Of a stretch of DNA of 64,000 nucleotides, positions 24,501 to 36,460 are shown in pieces (the first letter of the stretch is position 1; every line of letters starts with the position of its first letter). A program made the translations under genes and the position numbers. Source of the DNA: Caprimulgus europaeus (Eukaryota; Chordata; Aves; Caprimulgiformes; Caprimulgidae); the NCBI GenBank assembly GCA_907165065.1, contig OU015541.1:8504501-8568500 (forward strand), given 5' to 3'. The notes under the pieces are model-generated. The model did not search any database. It saw nothing but the letters and a program-made list of their open reading frames with translations, and was not told the origin of the DNA.

Positions 24501-27500
24501 AAAATGTATATTTGCTTGTAATTTTTTAATACTAAGGTTACACACACAAATTCATATTCAGGCTCACCTAACTTTAAAGCTCTATGAAGAGGTGAGCAGT
24601 TGAGAGTTGGAACTTATCATGCTTAGTGGAGACTCAGGATGAGAGACTGCAACAGAAAGTAGCAGAAATAGGAAACTTCAATATTTTAGTTCATATACTT
24701 CTGAGACACTGAGGCATCTAAGTCAAGGGTTCAAGAAGGTTTGTATCTCCAAACTCAGACCTAAACCAGGGAGTGAGATGCACAATCCAGATCACTTCTT
24801 TTATAGAAAGAGAGAAAATGTAATGAATGTGAGTTCAGGAGGAAATTACTGTAGCCCAAGTCTTAGGCAACTCTTCAGAAAGGACAGTCAGATTCTGGTC
24901 CTGCTGGTGGTGAATGTCTGTGCAAAACGGTTTCACATATAAAAGGAGGCTGAAAGATCTCCAGACCAGACTCTGTGACCTTACAGTTAGGGCACTGCTG
25001 AGATGTGAAAGATGTCATTCCCTCAGGGAGAGGCAAGAGTTGGACGCAGCCCTGCCACATCTCAGTGTAGTAAGAGATCCAACCACTGAGGTATTAGTTG
25101 AAAGGTGATTCCCATCCACAGCTCCTTTCTTTGTTTTCAGAATGTGGTCTACTGGTGCTTTGAGTATGTCTTCAGGACCAGGTTCCTCAAGGAGTGTAAA
25201 TGTAGAGAACCTATTTGTGAGCTGGGGGCTTAGACTAAGGAGAAACGCTGATTTATGCAGTTGTGTCAAAACTGAGGGAATTTTGTGCATGCTAATATTT
25301 CAGGTAGAGAATTTTAGACTGAAAGGGTTTAGGCTGGTGACCTAAGAGACCTTGTAACCTGGCAAATAATTCATATTGTAGTGGGCACTGCATGGGGACA
25401 CTGTAATAGGATGCTGGTGACAGAAACCATTGACAATTTATCAGAGAAGGTGCAATAAAATGGCTTGGCTGTTGTGACTTGTAGAGTGCTAGAACTGGTG
25501 TTGAGCTTCTGTCTGGCTTGTAACCCTGTCCTCTCCTCTTCAGATCAAAGGAATAATTTTCTTGTATGTGGCTTTCCTAATGCCTGCCTCTTTATGCCAA
25601 GATAAAAGAACAAACATTTGCTGGGAAGAGAATATTGAAATAAACTCTTCCCAAAAATGTCACCACAGAGAGGGCCAAAAAGTTGAATTAATCAATGAAT
25701 CTCAGTTAAAAACAAAAACAAAACAAAAAGCAAAATGTTTGCATAGTTAGTTGGTGTATAATTCCTAGAAAGCTATCCAGGGTGGGATGGTGGGGAGAGG
25801 GGTGGTATTTCTTCTGGAATCCCTGCTGGTGTCCTTATCCTGCAATACTAAATAAGTCTCCAACAAGTAAAGGATGCAGGACCCTAAAATCATCTGGCTA
25901 AATGGACAGTGAAGCTCCCTGTGATGTGGAAGTGGGATGGGAACTAACTAGAATTTTGCTCTTTCTGAAAGGCCAGGAAGCAGGATGACTGTCTGTTTCT
26001 GCAGTGACTAATATCTTTTGCATTTAGAAGCAAAGATGCTTCAAGTTATTTCTTAACAGCTCCTTCAGATCTAGGGATGAGGATGTGAGTATAAAAGGTT
26101 TTAATGGGTATATGTCTAGCGAGAGATCTAGTTGTATATAGTCACACTGGATCTGCAGTGCTCCAGAAAAATTATTCCTGATCTTGGCTTGTTCTTTCTG
26201 TGTTCATGTGTAGTTAGAGAAAGAGACATTAAAATATCCACACACATGTTAAACTACAGTGAAGAAAGAGTTCTGTATTATGGCTTAATATTGAGTCTGT
26301 TGATGAGAATACTTGGCATCTTTTTAATGAGGACACCTTCTTTCCACACCATTTTAGGAGAGGTGGCACCACTTAACTGCAGAGTAAGCTATCCTGTGAG
26401 TTCTCATCTATGTGAAGTGGTCCACTTGACCTTGTCTCCTGATGAGAACAGATCATACTCTAGAGGCTGGACTTTGTGATAAAGAGGAAATAAACTGAGG
26501 ATAGCGGGAGTACAAGAGTCTGAGAAATCAAACTGCACTTTGTCAGCATGCAACAGAAAATTTCATCTGATACACAGTTATCAAAAATCCTTGCTCCAAA
26601 GCACTTCAGGATTGAGATTATGAGAGGTGGCCTTAAACTCTAAATGCCACAGAATCACTGAAGTTCTGCTGCAATGAAGTGTTCTAGGCCAGTGCAGTTT
26701 GTGGTGCCTTATCTTAGGATGCAATGCAAGACAAAGTCCTTGGTGGAGGGAGGAGCACAGCTGTAGAGAAGAATGGTGTATGGGTTCACATGCTTCAGAG
26801 ACCCAATCCTACAGAGAACATCAGCATCTTCCATGTTGGCCCTCTTTCCCAGCCATCCATGAAGTGACCGGGTGTGCATCTTCATTGCCCAGTCTGCCAG
26901 AGAGCAGTAGCAACCATCAGGGGTTGGTTTCACCTTAGTTGGTTCAAAGCCGTGCCCTCAGGGGGAGCCTGGCCAGAACCCAACAGTTTTACACGATGGT
27001 TGGGACCAGCCTGACATGGGAATTAAACTGGATCAGGCACAAAAGAAGCTGCAGAGTGGAAAATGAGAGTAGGTAATAGTGATGAAAAGGAGATACAAAT
27101 AGAAAAACTACATTTCTGAGAGCACATTAAGGATCAAAACTGGATTTAAAAGCAATGTGGATTTTCAAAGGAGTGAGTCACGTTCTCAGTGTGTGTCAGG
27201 GAAGTGACATCACACTTGTGTGAATGCTTGGGATGGTGCCGTCTACCGGCTGGAGAGCTTTGTCTGTGATGTCCCGGACCTCTATTTTCAGACCTGAGGA
27301 AGGTCACTGTGTTTGTACCTCATATGCCATGTATTTGTGCTGGATTTGTCATTGAGGGTGTTTGTGCATTGTAACCGTGGGTCAGCCTTCTCTTGAGTTT
27401 CAGAGGGTTGACTTCAACATGATTCACACCTTGACATGGAGCTCAGCAGCCACTTACCTCAGCCTAACTCGCTGCATAACCCTGTCCTCTTTAAAATCTT

Positions 27501-30074
27501 AGTAATTTAACTGGTCCCCAAAATGATCTCTAATAAAGAGGCTGTTGAGAGTGAAAATCACCTGTAGCAACAAGAAATGTGGGCACCATGAGAAGTAACC
27601 GCCTGGTGTCACTCTTTTCCATAGCTAATCCTGTATGAGGTTAAGGAAATATTTCAATTGTGTACTCAGTCAGTGTCTCCTTTTGGAAGGATTACTGCAG
27701 ACAGTTGGGTAGGAGCAGAGCTGCTCGTGTAATGAGACAATTGTCTTCCTCTTTGAAATGAACTATTTTCTGTAGTGATAATTCTATCAATATCTGGATT
27801 ACTCATTGCAGTGCCCCTGATTCCCCAAGGCTGAGGCTGACATTTGGAATCTGAGTAGATGTGGCGTCTAAACTGCGGGGAGATGCACTCGTGGAAGGCT
27901 GCACCCGGCTCTATGTCATAACTACTGATTTCTCTGCTCCAAAACCAGTACTAGGGCAATTGCTGTCTTCTGTGACCATCATTCTTCATTTTATGGAAAA
28001 TACAAAATGACTGTTGCAGCAATGCTATGAGGTCTCATGCATAGACTGTCCCTTTCTAAATTAGGCTCTGAATGAAAGCAGGATTAAAAGATCATCCTTG
28101 GCCCATTTAATCAAGTAATAATTTAAGTTCTATTTTCTTTTTCTTCAGCATAGGGTCTTAAAACTGTTAGTGTATTTTTTAAAACATTGCTATAAGTGTC
28201 ATTGGAAGGCAATTAAGAGTTGAGTCACTTAACTTTTTACACTGTTCCTTTCCATTCCTCATTGTGAAGATGGACTTTTCCACTGCCAAAATATTTCAGT
28301 CTAAAATGCTTCTGCACTTGTAGAGCTTGGCTTGTCTTGAAAGATCCTTTTAGCAACTTCTGAACTATTTCCTTCTTGATAGGGGGCAGTAGAAATTAAA
28401 CAAAATTCTTCTAACACAATCTAGTGATGATTGGGATAGAATAGGTAATAGGAATGACTGGATTGGAATTTTTGAGGTCTGTTTTCATGACACTTCCTGT
28501 CCTGGTCTGCAAGGTAAAGAGGGTAAATTAATCTCTGGTTTATGGATTTATAATTTCAGTTGAAGCCAACCCTAATCCTGAATTGGACTCAACAGGCTCC
28601 ATGCTTATGGGTGCCTGTCCCAGTAGAATTTAAGGTTTTAAGTATATTCTGGTGAAGACTATGGGCTGAAAAGGGCCGCTTGGATCATAGAGACCTGTGC
28701 CCTACAAATGTGTGCAACCGTTTAATAGATATTTAGTCCTCAAATTGCACCCTCCGCACAGATCCAGAGCAGCAAAACATTTCCTAACAGCCTATACAAA
28801 ATTTACGATCCACCTTACCAAATACTGTAAGTTGCAAAATCGGCAAAGCATTGCAGGAAAACAACAGAAAAAGATTAAAAGCATTATTAGTGACTTAGAT
28901 CCTTATAATAATGGGGGATTAGGTAACTGAAAGCGTTCTGTCATCTCAGGACACAACCCTTTTTGCACTTGAGAGAGGAAGGCAGTCCCTCCCCAAAATA
29001 GTTCCAACCTGTGTAACCTGAGACATTGCTTTTTCATCCCGCTGTACTCTGACTCGGGGGTTTTACTTGGTAAATTGTCCTTTAGAACCTGGCACTTGAA
29101 AAGAAATGAGAATCCAAAAGAAAGGGTTGGGTCTTGTTAATTAATCTGCTTCATAAAAAAGGATGGTGCTTGTCCAAACTCAAACATACATTTCACATCC
29201 TCTCGTCATTCTCTGTAGTTCAAAGCAATTTGATAAAGAAAGTTGCAAATATGAACCAGGATACCAAAAACTCTGCTTATTGCTTCTGTTAAAAGAGAGT
29301 GATAATAACTTTTTTTGTACATCAGTTTACACTAAACTAGCCTTAAGAATTAATTTGTTGGAATTCTGTGTGAAAAGGAAAGAAGAGATATCGATCTACC
29401 TGTTATCTGTACATTGAAGTTTGAGCCACCAGTGATGGTATGATGAAATATGCCTATGGGAGAAGTGAAAAAGTTTGTGTGAACTTCTGCCCCTTTTGCT
29501 GCTTCTGATGTTTTTCAGCCTTCATGGGTTTTGCAGAATGTGTTTAAGGTTGATGTCGTGCTGTGGCAGAAGCAGCTGGAGGTAGAAATCTGTAAGGAAG
29601 TCATAGCTGCTGAAGATCATCTTACCATTGGATGGCACTGTAGTCCTTACTGCTCAATAATCACAGCCCTGAACAATTTTACTCCTCATAAGAATTTTAG
29701 GTCAAGCAGCAACTAATAGGGAAATAGTTACTGGAAAAGACTTTTTTCTGGATAATGTGATGTTAATAAAATAAAATGGCACTTGCAGAGCTGGCTTTAG
29801 TTTCACAGCATTAGATTTTAGGAAGTCTGTGTTGAAATCTTGCCAAGTTGCTTGGCTTTCTAAAGGAAGATTTCAAAATGCCGTTGATTCTGTCATATAG
29901 GACTCAGGTACTGTGCTCTCTACTGTCATAACAGAAGTTATGGGTATATTTTCTGATTATAGGGTATTTTACCCCAAGGCTTTCACTCACTGTTTTATGT
30001 TTTATGCAATGTTTTATATTAATGAGAGAATGTTTTCAGCAACCCCTTCTTTAAATAATCCTTTTTCCTTACAG
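21541..30074. other. Upstream intergenic DNA, no gene recognised
   Basis: This is AT-rich unique sequence directly upstream of the PTPN1 island. No protein family, tRNA or clear transposon is recognisable. Acceptor/donor-bounded pseudo-exons can be drawn on the plus strand at 23517-23569 and 24537-24591, but joining them gives no consistent open frame. One minus-strand candidate at 27458-27561 is listed separately. Open frames here are under 120 codons and look random. Confidence 0.6.
27458..27561 (-). other. Candidate non-coding exon
   Basis: The minus strand shows an acceptor (TTTCTTGTTGCTACAG) followed by 104 bp and a consensus donor (GAG followed by GTAAGTGG). One frame is open for 20 codons and then stops, so if this is real it is more likely a lncRNA or 5' UTR exon than coding. 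It lies on the same strand as PTPN1 and about 6.7 kb upstream of its start. Pseudo-exons of this quality are common by chance. Confidence 0.2.
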
Positions 30075-30136
30075 AAAATATGGCATATCTGAGTTTGGAG
30101 TCGCCTTCACCAGTGTATCCTAGGGCTACAGAATGG
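30075..30136 (+). other. Candidate exon with a start codon
   Basis: A strong acceptor (CTTTTTCCTTACAG) and a strong donor (GG followed by GTGAGTG) bound 62 bp. An ATG at 30080 with A at -3 and G at +4 is open for 19 codons to the donor, in phase 0 (MAYLSLESPSPVYPRATEW). I know no family with this sequence. It is in phase with the candidate at 33968-34027. This could be a real small exon, a lncRNA exon or a chance pseudo-exon. Confidence 0.22.
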
Positions 30137-32044
30137 GTGAGTGTTGAAGTCTGTTCACCTGTAGTCTTGCAGACATGAATATCTTTGACCTTGAGTTAAG
30201 ACACAAGTGTTCAAGGGAATGTCTGTAGTTTATTCAAGTTGTGGCTGCTGTTTTCACATATGCAAGGAAGCATTAGCTTAAATCTGAATTATTGATACAT
30301 CGTTAGTTTAACATTGAGACAGTCAGGTCACTGGTATCGCTGCGACCATACCATGGCATTCAGTGCAAGTAAGCAAGTTGCAAATTTACCTGGGTTTCCT
30401 GTGGGGTTCTGCAGTCTGTTCTGAGTTTGTTGCTGCCAGTACACTTAGTTTGAAGCTAAGTGAATTATATACACAAACTGCTGACTAATCTTGAGGCTGT
30501 GTATCCAAAGGCAAAGTGTTTGGCAGCAATGTTGCCCTAGCCTCACCTCCTCTGCCACCTGCTGCTGGTTTCTGTGGTATACCACCCCTTCAGTTGTGCC
30601 AGCCCAACTATTTATGCAGCTGCATTTGGAAATGGAGCTGGGAACTCATCTACTATAAAAAGAAAAAACTACATTTTCTTCTGGGTTAGTTGTAAGCAAG
30701 ATCAGGTCTCCAGTATAGTGAACCATGTGGTTACACAAACAATTTTTCTAGAACAACAGAATACATTGATGCTGGGGCAGGAAGATCACAGAAGACAAAT
30801 ATCAATACCATAAGCCAATATTGCCACTAAAAACTTCATCTTGAGACACCACAACTAAATCTATGATTTCAGTGATTCAGAGTAAATTGTGTTTTCAATT
30901 AAGGTCATATTTTAAATTATTCTATTTGGAGCTACTTCCATATGCATTATCCTGGTGGAACACAGACTTACTATGGGCCCTGACAAGCACAGAGAAAGAG
31001 TTCTGAGCACAGCTCAATGTTGAGCTTAATATTTATGACAAAAAAAACCTCCCATAAGTAAGATCACTGTAGTGGCAGGAAGTGCCTTATGTGGAAAGAG
31101 TGCCTTGAAATTCTTTTTATCTAGGAGAAAAATGAAAGCCTTCTAGTTTCAGGTAAGCTTGTAAGTGGAAAAAAAATAGTGATATGAAAATAAGAGTATG
31201 TTTATTTTAACCAGTATTTCATTGAAACAAGTGACTATTTTCATGTTGTTCTCTAAAGACCAGTTATTTCTAGAGACATATCTTATTTCTTTTGTTGTGT
31301 GCAAGCTTTATCATTCTAATTCCCATAAAGGAAGAGGATCTTAGATCAATTTCTTTTCACTTAGTCCAAGAACAGGTCAGTAAAACTGATTGAGAAACTA
31401 ACACCACATTTGGGATGACAGTAGGTGGATTTAGGTTGTATTTCCCCAGCACTGTATATAAACAAGTATTTTTCAGCTTAAATATTTTTTCCAAGTCAGA
31501 TTTAGTAAAAATTACAATCTGTCCCAGTTTGATAAGCAGACAAGCGAGAAAAGTACTGCTGCAGGGGAAAGAAACTCAGTACATAGCTGGCCTTGGTGAC
31601 TACCTGCCAGGAGAAAAGGGACCTATGAAACTTTCTTCTAATGTATTATCTGAACCTTATCTGCTCAAACACTTCAGAGTTCAGCAAGAGCAGCCAAAGT
31701 CAATTTTTGCTTAGAGTGTTTAAAACCAAAAATAAACAGAAGGGAGAAGTTGTGCGTGTGCAGGAGGAGGTGTTGGGGTGGAGAATGGACAGGGTGGTGG
31801 GATTGGGGAGGGAATGTTTTAAACCACATTGACTTTTCTGAAATCCTCTTGGAAGTATACACTGTTTTCTCAAATGACAATGACATTGCACAATACATAA
31901 TTGTGGTGGTGGAGGGCTGCTGGCAGGTATCCAGGGGCCAGCATTCTATCTGACTTCAACAGGTAGATGAAACAATAGTTCATATAAATTAGAGAACAGC
32001 TTTGTCATTACTGAATACTTGTTATCTGATTCTACAAAGCCTGA

Positions 32045-32073
32045 AAAATGCTTATATATAATATAAGCATTTT
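32045..32073. repeat. Inverted repeat, 12-bp arms
   Basis: AAAATGCTTATA at 32045-32056 is the exact reverse complement of 32062-32073, with a 5-base loop. It sits 26 bp before a second, gapless palindrome. Confidence 0.9.
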
Positions 32074-32099
32074 ACTTTTAAGCATTTAAGCATTTATTA

Positions 32100-32119
32100 T
32101 ATACTTATATATAAGTATA
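32100..32119. repeat. Perfect 20-bp palindrome
   Basis: TATACTTATA is followed directly by its reverse complement TATAAGTATA with no spacer. Copies of AAGCATTT lie between this and the inverted repeat at 32045-32073. AT-rich palindromes of this kind can extrude as cruciforms. Confidence 0.9.
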
Positions 32120-33967
32120 ATCAAGGAACAATTCTATATTAGTTTTGAACTTAAATTTGTGTGTTTAGCTTCTTTAGGAATCAGTTACTTTTTCTGTCTG
32201 TGGCATCAGGTAGCAAGCATACTACATATGAATCATTTCTGAGTGCTCTTGCTAAAGGATTAAATCACAAGCTCTCCTTACTTATGAAGAAAGCCCTTCT
32301 AGCAGGAATTAATCCCTCTTTTGTAACTGATAAAATAGGAGGAAATTTAACCAAACCAATTTATTCTGGTTCCTATGAAAAATATTGTCAGTGAAAACAT
32401 AAAAGCACTTACCAAATGTCAACATTTTGTTCCTATCTGCATGTAGATCAATATGAATGGGTCACGATAACCCCTCAGAGGGCAGGTCTGCATGACAACC
32501 TAAACTAATATGTATCTAAGGTTCTTAAAAAACCCACAAACCACCTTTATCCATGGAGTATCTGCTCCCAACAGGGTAGTTTATATCAGATAGATCTGAA
32601 TGATTTTGTAGTAAGATGGCTTCTTTTAACTTTGCATTAGAGCAGAAGTAAAACTTTCATCAGTATAGACAGGTGTACTTAACCTAGATGTATTTATTCT
32701 GCATTGCTTGTTGTTTCACTTTCTTTGTCAAATGACTGTCTTACTATGATACTTTAAAACATTTTTAGCAGGCACAAATATAGGAAAAGTTCTCATATTG
32801 CATGTGTAATTACCACCACTGTGTGCAGTAAGCTGTGCACATCTCTAGCTTGGGATAACGTTTTCAAAAGCTATTAACTAAGAAGTTTTAGGGACAAGTC
32901 TGTACCAAGTGCTGATACGAATTGTAGAGATGCCAGCCTGACACAGGAGCACGGTGCAGCACACTTCTGCAGATGTATTATTTGGCAGCTCTAAATACTT
33001 TAAATTAGGTGTAGCAAAACTCCAATAAGCCTTGCCTTCTTGCCCAATTTCTGATTGCATCAAATCTCTGCCATGATTCAGCAATACCATTTCTGGCTGG
33101 GCTGCTGGTGCCCTATGACCAGTGCATAGCATTAGAAGGGTACAAATCCTTTGTGTGATGTGAACATAGGGGAAATTTGTTTGGAAATTAAAGATTCAGA
33201 CTCCTAATATAAATGCTTATAAATGCTTTTGAAAATCACAGGATAACTATGTAAAGTGTCTTTACAGATCATGTGTGATGTACTGAAAGTCTGAATCCAG
33301 CTGGGAACTAAATGGTAAAACAATTATAAGACCTTAAAATATTGTCTTAGAAAGAATTCTTGTATGTCAATGCATAGTCCAGTAATATTGATCAGATTCC
33401 ATGTACCCTGTGATTTGTCTTTAGCACCCTTGTAGTTTAATTAGGAGCCAGGAGAATGTACTGAAGATAGCTTTAATTTTAAAATCTGAAATTAAATAAC
33501 AAAATCTTCTGACCAGATTCAGCAAAATATTTGCCTGTATGAGATATCCTTGGATTTAAGAATGTGCCTAAAAGTTTTCAAATTTAGTCAAAATTCTGAA
33601 AATTAGTTTGTCTGTTTAATTTGTAATATGGAATACATACTCTAATTTTTATCTCATCTCCCATGTTCTTCTATTCCATATTAAGATACTGTACTGTACT
33701 TTAAAACATCACAGCTAAATATAGTATTAAATAAGAAACAAGATGGAAAGATTAATCTGTTCTCCTCCACCCAAAGGATCATTCAGTTAAAACTATAATC
33801 AGATTCATCCGAGTCTGATCTTTTACTGATGATGAACACTAGCTCAGCAAAACCCAGAAGTACATGGGACACAAATCTGTCACAAATATAAATCTGAATG
33901 GTTGTAAATGTTTCTTATCCAACAAGCCTCAAATTCATAAATGTTTCATCATTAATCTTTGTCTCAG

Positions 33968-34027
33968 CCCTCTGTAGCATCTCTTTTTGGTGCAGGTGCT
34001 GCAAAGGCACCACGTACAATGTCACAG
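33968..34027 (+). other. Candidate 60-bp exon in phase with 30075-30136
   Basis: The acceptor TTAATCTTTGTCTCAG and the donor CACAG followed by GTAAGATG bound exactly 20 open codons (PSVASLFGAGAAKAPRTMSQ). Phase 0 at both ends lets it continue the open frame of 30075-30136. The peptide is small-residue rich and unrecognised. An inner acceptor (TTTTTGGTGCAG) would give a shorter exon. No convincing further exon was found. Confidence 0.2.
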
Positions 34028-36412
34028 GTAAGATGTAGCCGCATCACCCAGAGCAGTCAAGAATCACCGTGTCCCATAAATTGTCTGTGTGCTGAGCTCT
34101 AGTCACTGACCATGAAGTCATGTTTAGCCTGTGCCAATTCTGTAGTAAAATGTGTTAGATGAAATCACTGTGAAAGTTAAAGGTAGGGTCTAGTATTGAA
34201 TTTTGGAGGTCTAGAGTCTAGCTCTTTTTAGTTATCTCTGTTGCATTCCTGTAGAGTGGAGTAGACCTTTAACAGGAAATTGAATGGCAGGACACATTAA
34301 GGAGATTATAAAGGACAATACGTAGTGGCAGTCCACAGGCACTTCTGAACTACTTATGGTTACTTTAGTGAAGGGAGGGAGAGTCATTTGCAGTTGTTTT
34401 AAAGTTTATTTTAGTTGTATTATTTGCAGCTGGGACACGAACTCCGCAGGAACTTAGGTTATTATCTCTTTGAAATTTGAAATGCACGTTAGACAATCCA
34501 GGATTAACCAAAACTATGATAGTTTTAAATTTTCTTGTCTGTGTATGCAGACATCATTTTTGCTACCTGCCATCTGGAAATCTCTGGTATCGTTGCAGAG
34601 TCTGGTTTATGTTTTGTGGGGTTTGTATATAGTATGGTATGTTTTGCAAGATGTTTGCTGAATCAATTCCAATTCCTTCTCCAAAGCTTTATGCGTAGGG
34701 AGGTTGCTGGGAAAACTAATGTTGATCCTCTTAGAAATGGGGACAGAGATGCAGACTCTCACCTCTGTAATAGATATCACGTGGGCCACCTTCTAATGCT
34801 TAACATGGGAAGCAGTTGCCACTGAGGCCTGTCCTGTGCTGAGTTATAATCAATAAATCATGTTGGTGGTGGTTGTTCATGTTAGATCTTATTTTAAAAC
34901 TTCAATATCTTAAGCTGCTATGCAGTATTTGCTTGTTTGTCTTGTTGTGTATTCATACTAACAGCTGTAATGGTGTGATTTACAGGAATATTGGTTCACA
35001 TCTGACAGGATAGAGGAAAAAAAAAGGGGTTCATTGTTCCTTTTTCTCACTGTTTTTTATGCTTATATATCGGAATCAACTCCAATAGTGTTAGTCCTGA
35101 TTTAAATATTTAATAAGAATTGGGCTATTAAAGAATTAACAGCAAGAAAATAAAAAATTCTGTTTTCCCAAAGGAAAACAATGAAAGGGTGAGGAAGGAA
35201 ACAATGCACTGAATGTGTGCTTTGCTGCAGAAATTTAGGCTCATGTGGATTGCATTAAACAAACAAGCTGCCCACAGGAAGAACCAAGTGACACTGCTGG
35301 GTGTTAGCTGGCCACTTGCTGACCAAAATACAAAATGAAAACCTTCTTTGTCACCTGTAGATTGTGAGTATTTGCTTGACATAGCATCTGTGTCCAGTTG
35401 TTGTGCAAAGAATTAGTTTATTGACAAGTTGAAAATCACATTATGTAGCACAGAGATTTTGTTATCTATAAACTATGTTTTGATCAATTTATAGAACTTC
35501 CTTGATACAGCTTTAAAATTGGTGAGGATCTGGCTGTCAGTTCTGTTATATAGATGTGTGTGTGCCTATAGAGTCTTGGAAATACATTTCCTTCCAGCAT
35601 AAAATAAAATTGACAAGTATCAAGAACAACACATGAAATGGAAGCTGTGATTATTTCTCAATATAATGAGAAACTGTTTCTAAGATACAAGCATTCAGTA
35701 TAAACTCTCTGTGAAGGCCTTTATTCACATTATTATTTATAAATATTCTTGCTTTTTTGATTACAGAGTGTTTTTAGTACTTAGAGGTACTACTTGCCTT
35801 TATTTTTAACTCTTTTTTAATCAGTCTGTGCTTTTATGTGATGAAATTGAATAGCATTCATATTCTGTAATTGTGGGCACATCTTACATTCCAAATGCAT
35901 ACTCAGCTTTTAATTACCTGTACAGTAAGTACAAAAAGGTGGCAATTTAGAGATAGATGCATTGAGTTGTGTTCCCAGGATAATGCCCCTTTGTGTTGAC
36001 CATGGATTAAGCAAGAACAGCGAACTTCCCATTTAACTATCCAGTTTCTTATGCACAACTCAGTAGTATGAATTTCTACCTCTCTTCTTGATAATAAATT
36101 TAAAATTACTGATTCTTTACCCCCTAAGATACTCCCATTTGTGTCAGCTTGCTGCTGATTTTCATGAGAATGAAACCGAATTCTTCTTAGAGGTTAGGAG
36201 ATTTTGACAATTATTTCCTTAAAATAGTAATTCATTTGTTCTAATAAAGTTGCCAAGAACTCCAGAAGGGAAGCAAACAAACAAAATTCCTTGTGAAAGA
36301 TCTTTGACTGTGACAGCTTTCAGAGTCAGCAAAATCAGATCAAATATCAATTTTTAAAATAAAATTTTAGAGTAACTATTTTACAATTGATTTCAGAGCC
36401 ATATTTGCATGT

Positions 36413-36460
36413 TTTTTGGGGGTGTTGGGGGTTTTTTTGGCTTTTTTTTTTCTTTTTTTT
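36413..36460. repeat. G/T-rich low-complexity tract
   Basis: Short G runs pass into long T runs. On the minus strand this would read as A-rich then C-rich sequence. No element body is recognised. Confidence 0.6.

Noticed and set aside
23517-24591. Plus-strand exon pair 23517-23569 and 24537-24591
   Set aside because: Both have fair splice sites, but joining them in the open frame of the first hits a stop in the second, and no expression cue exists.
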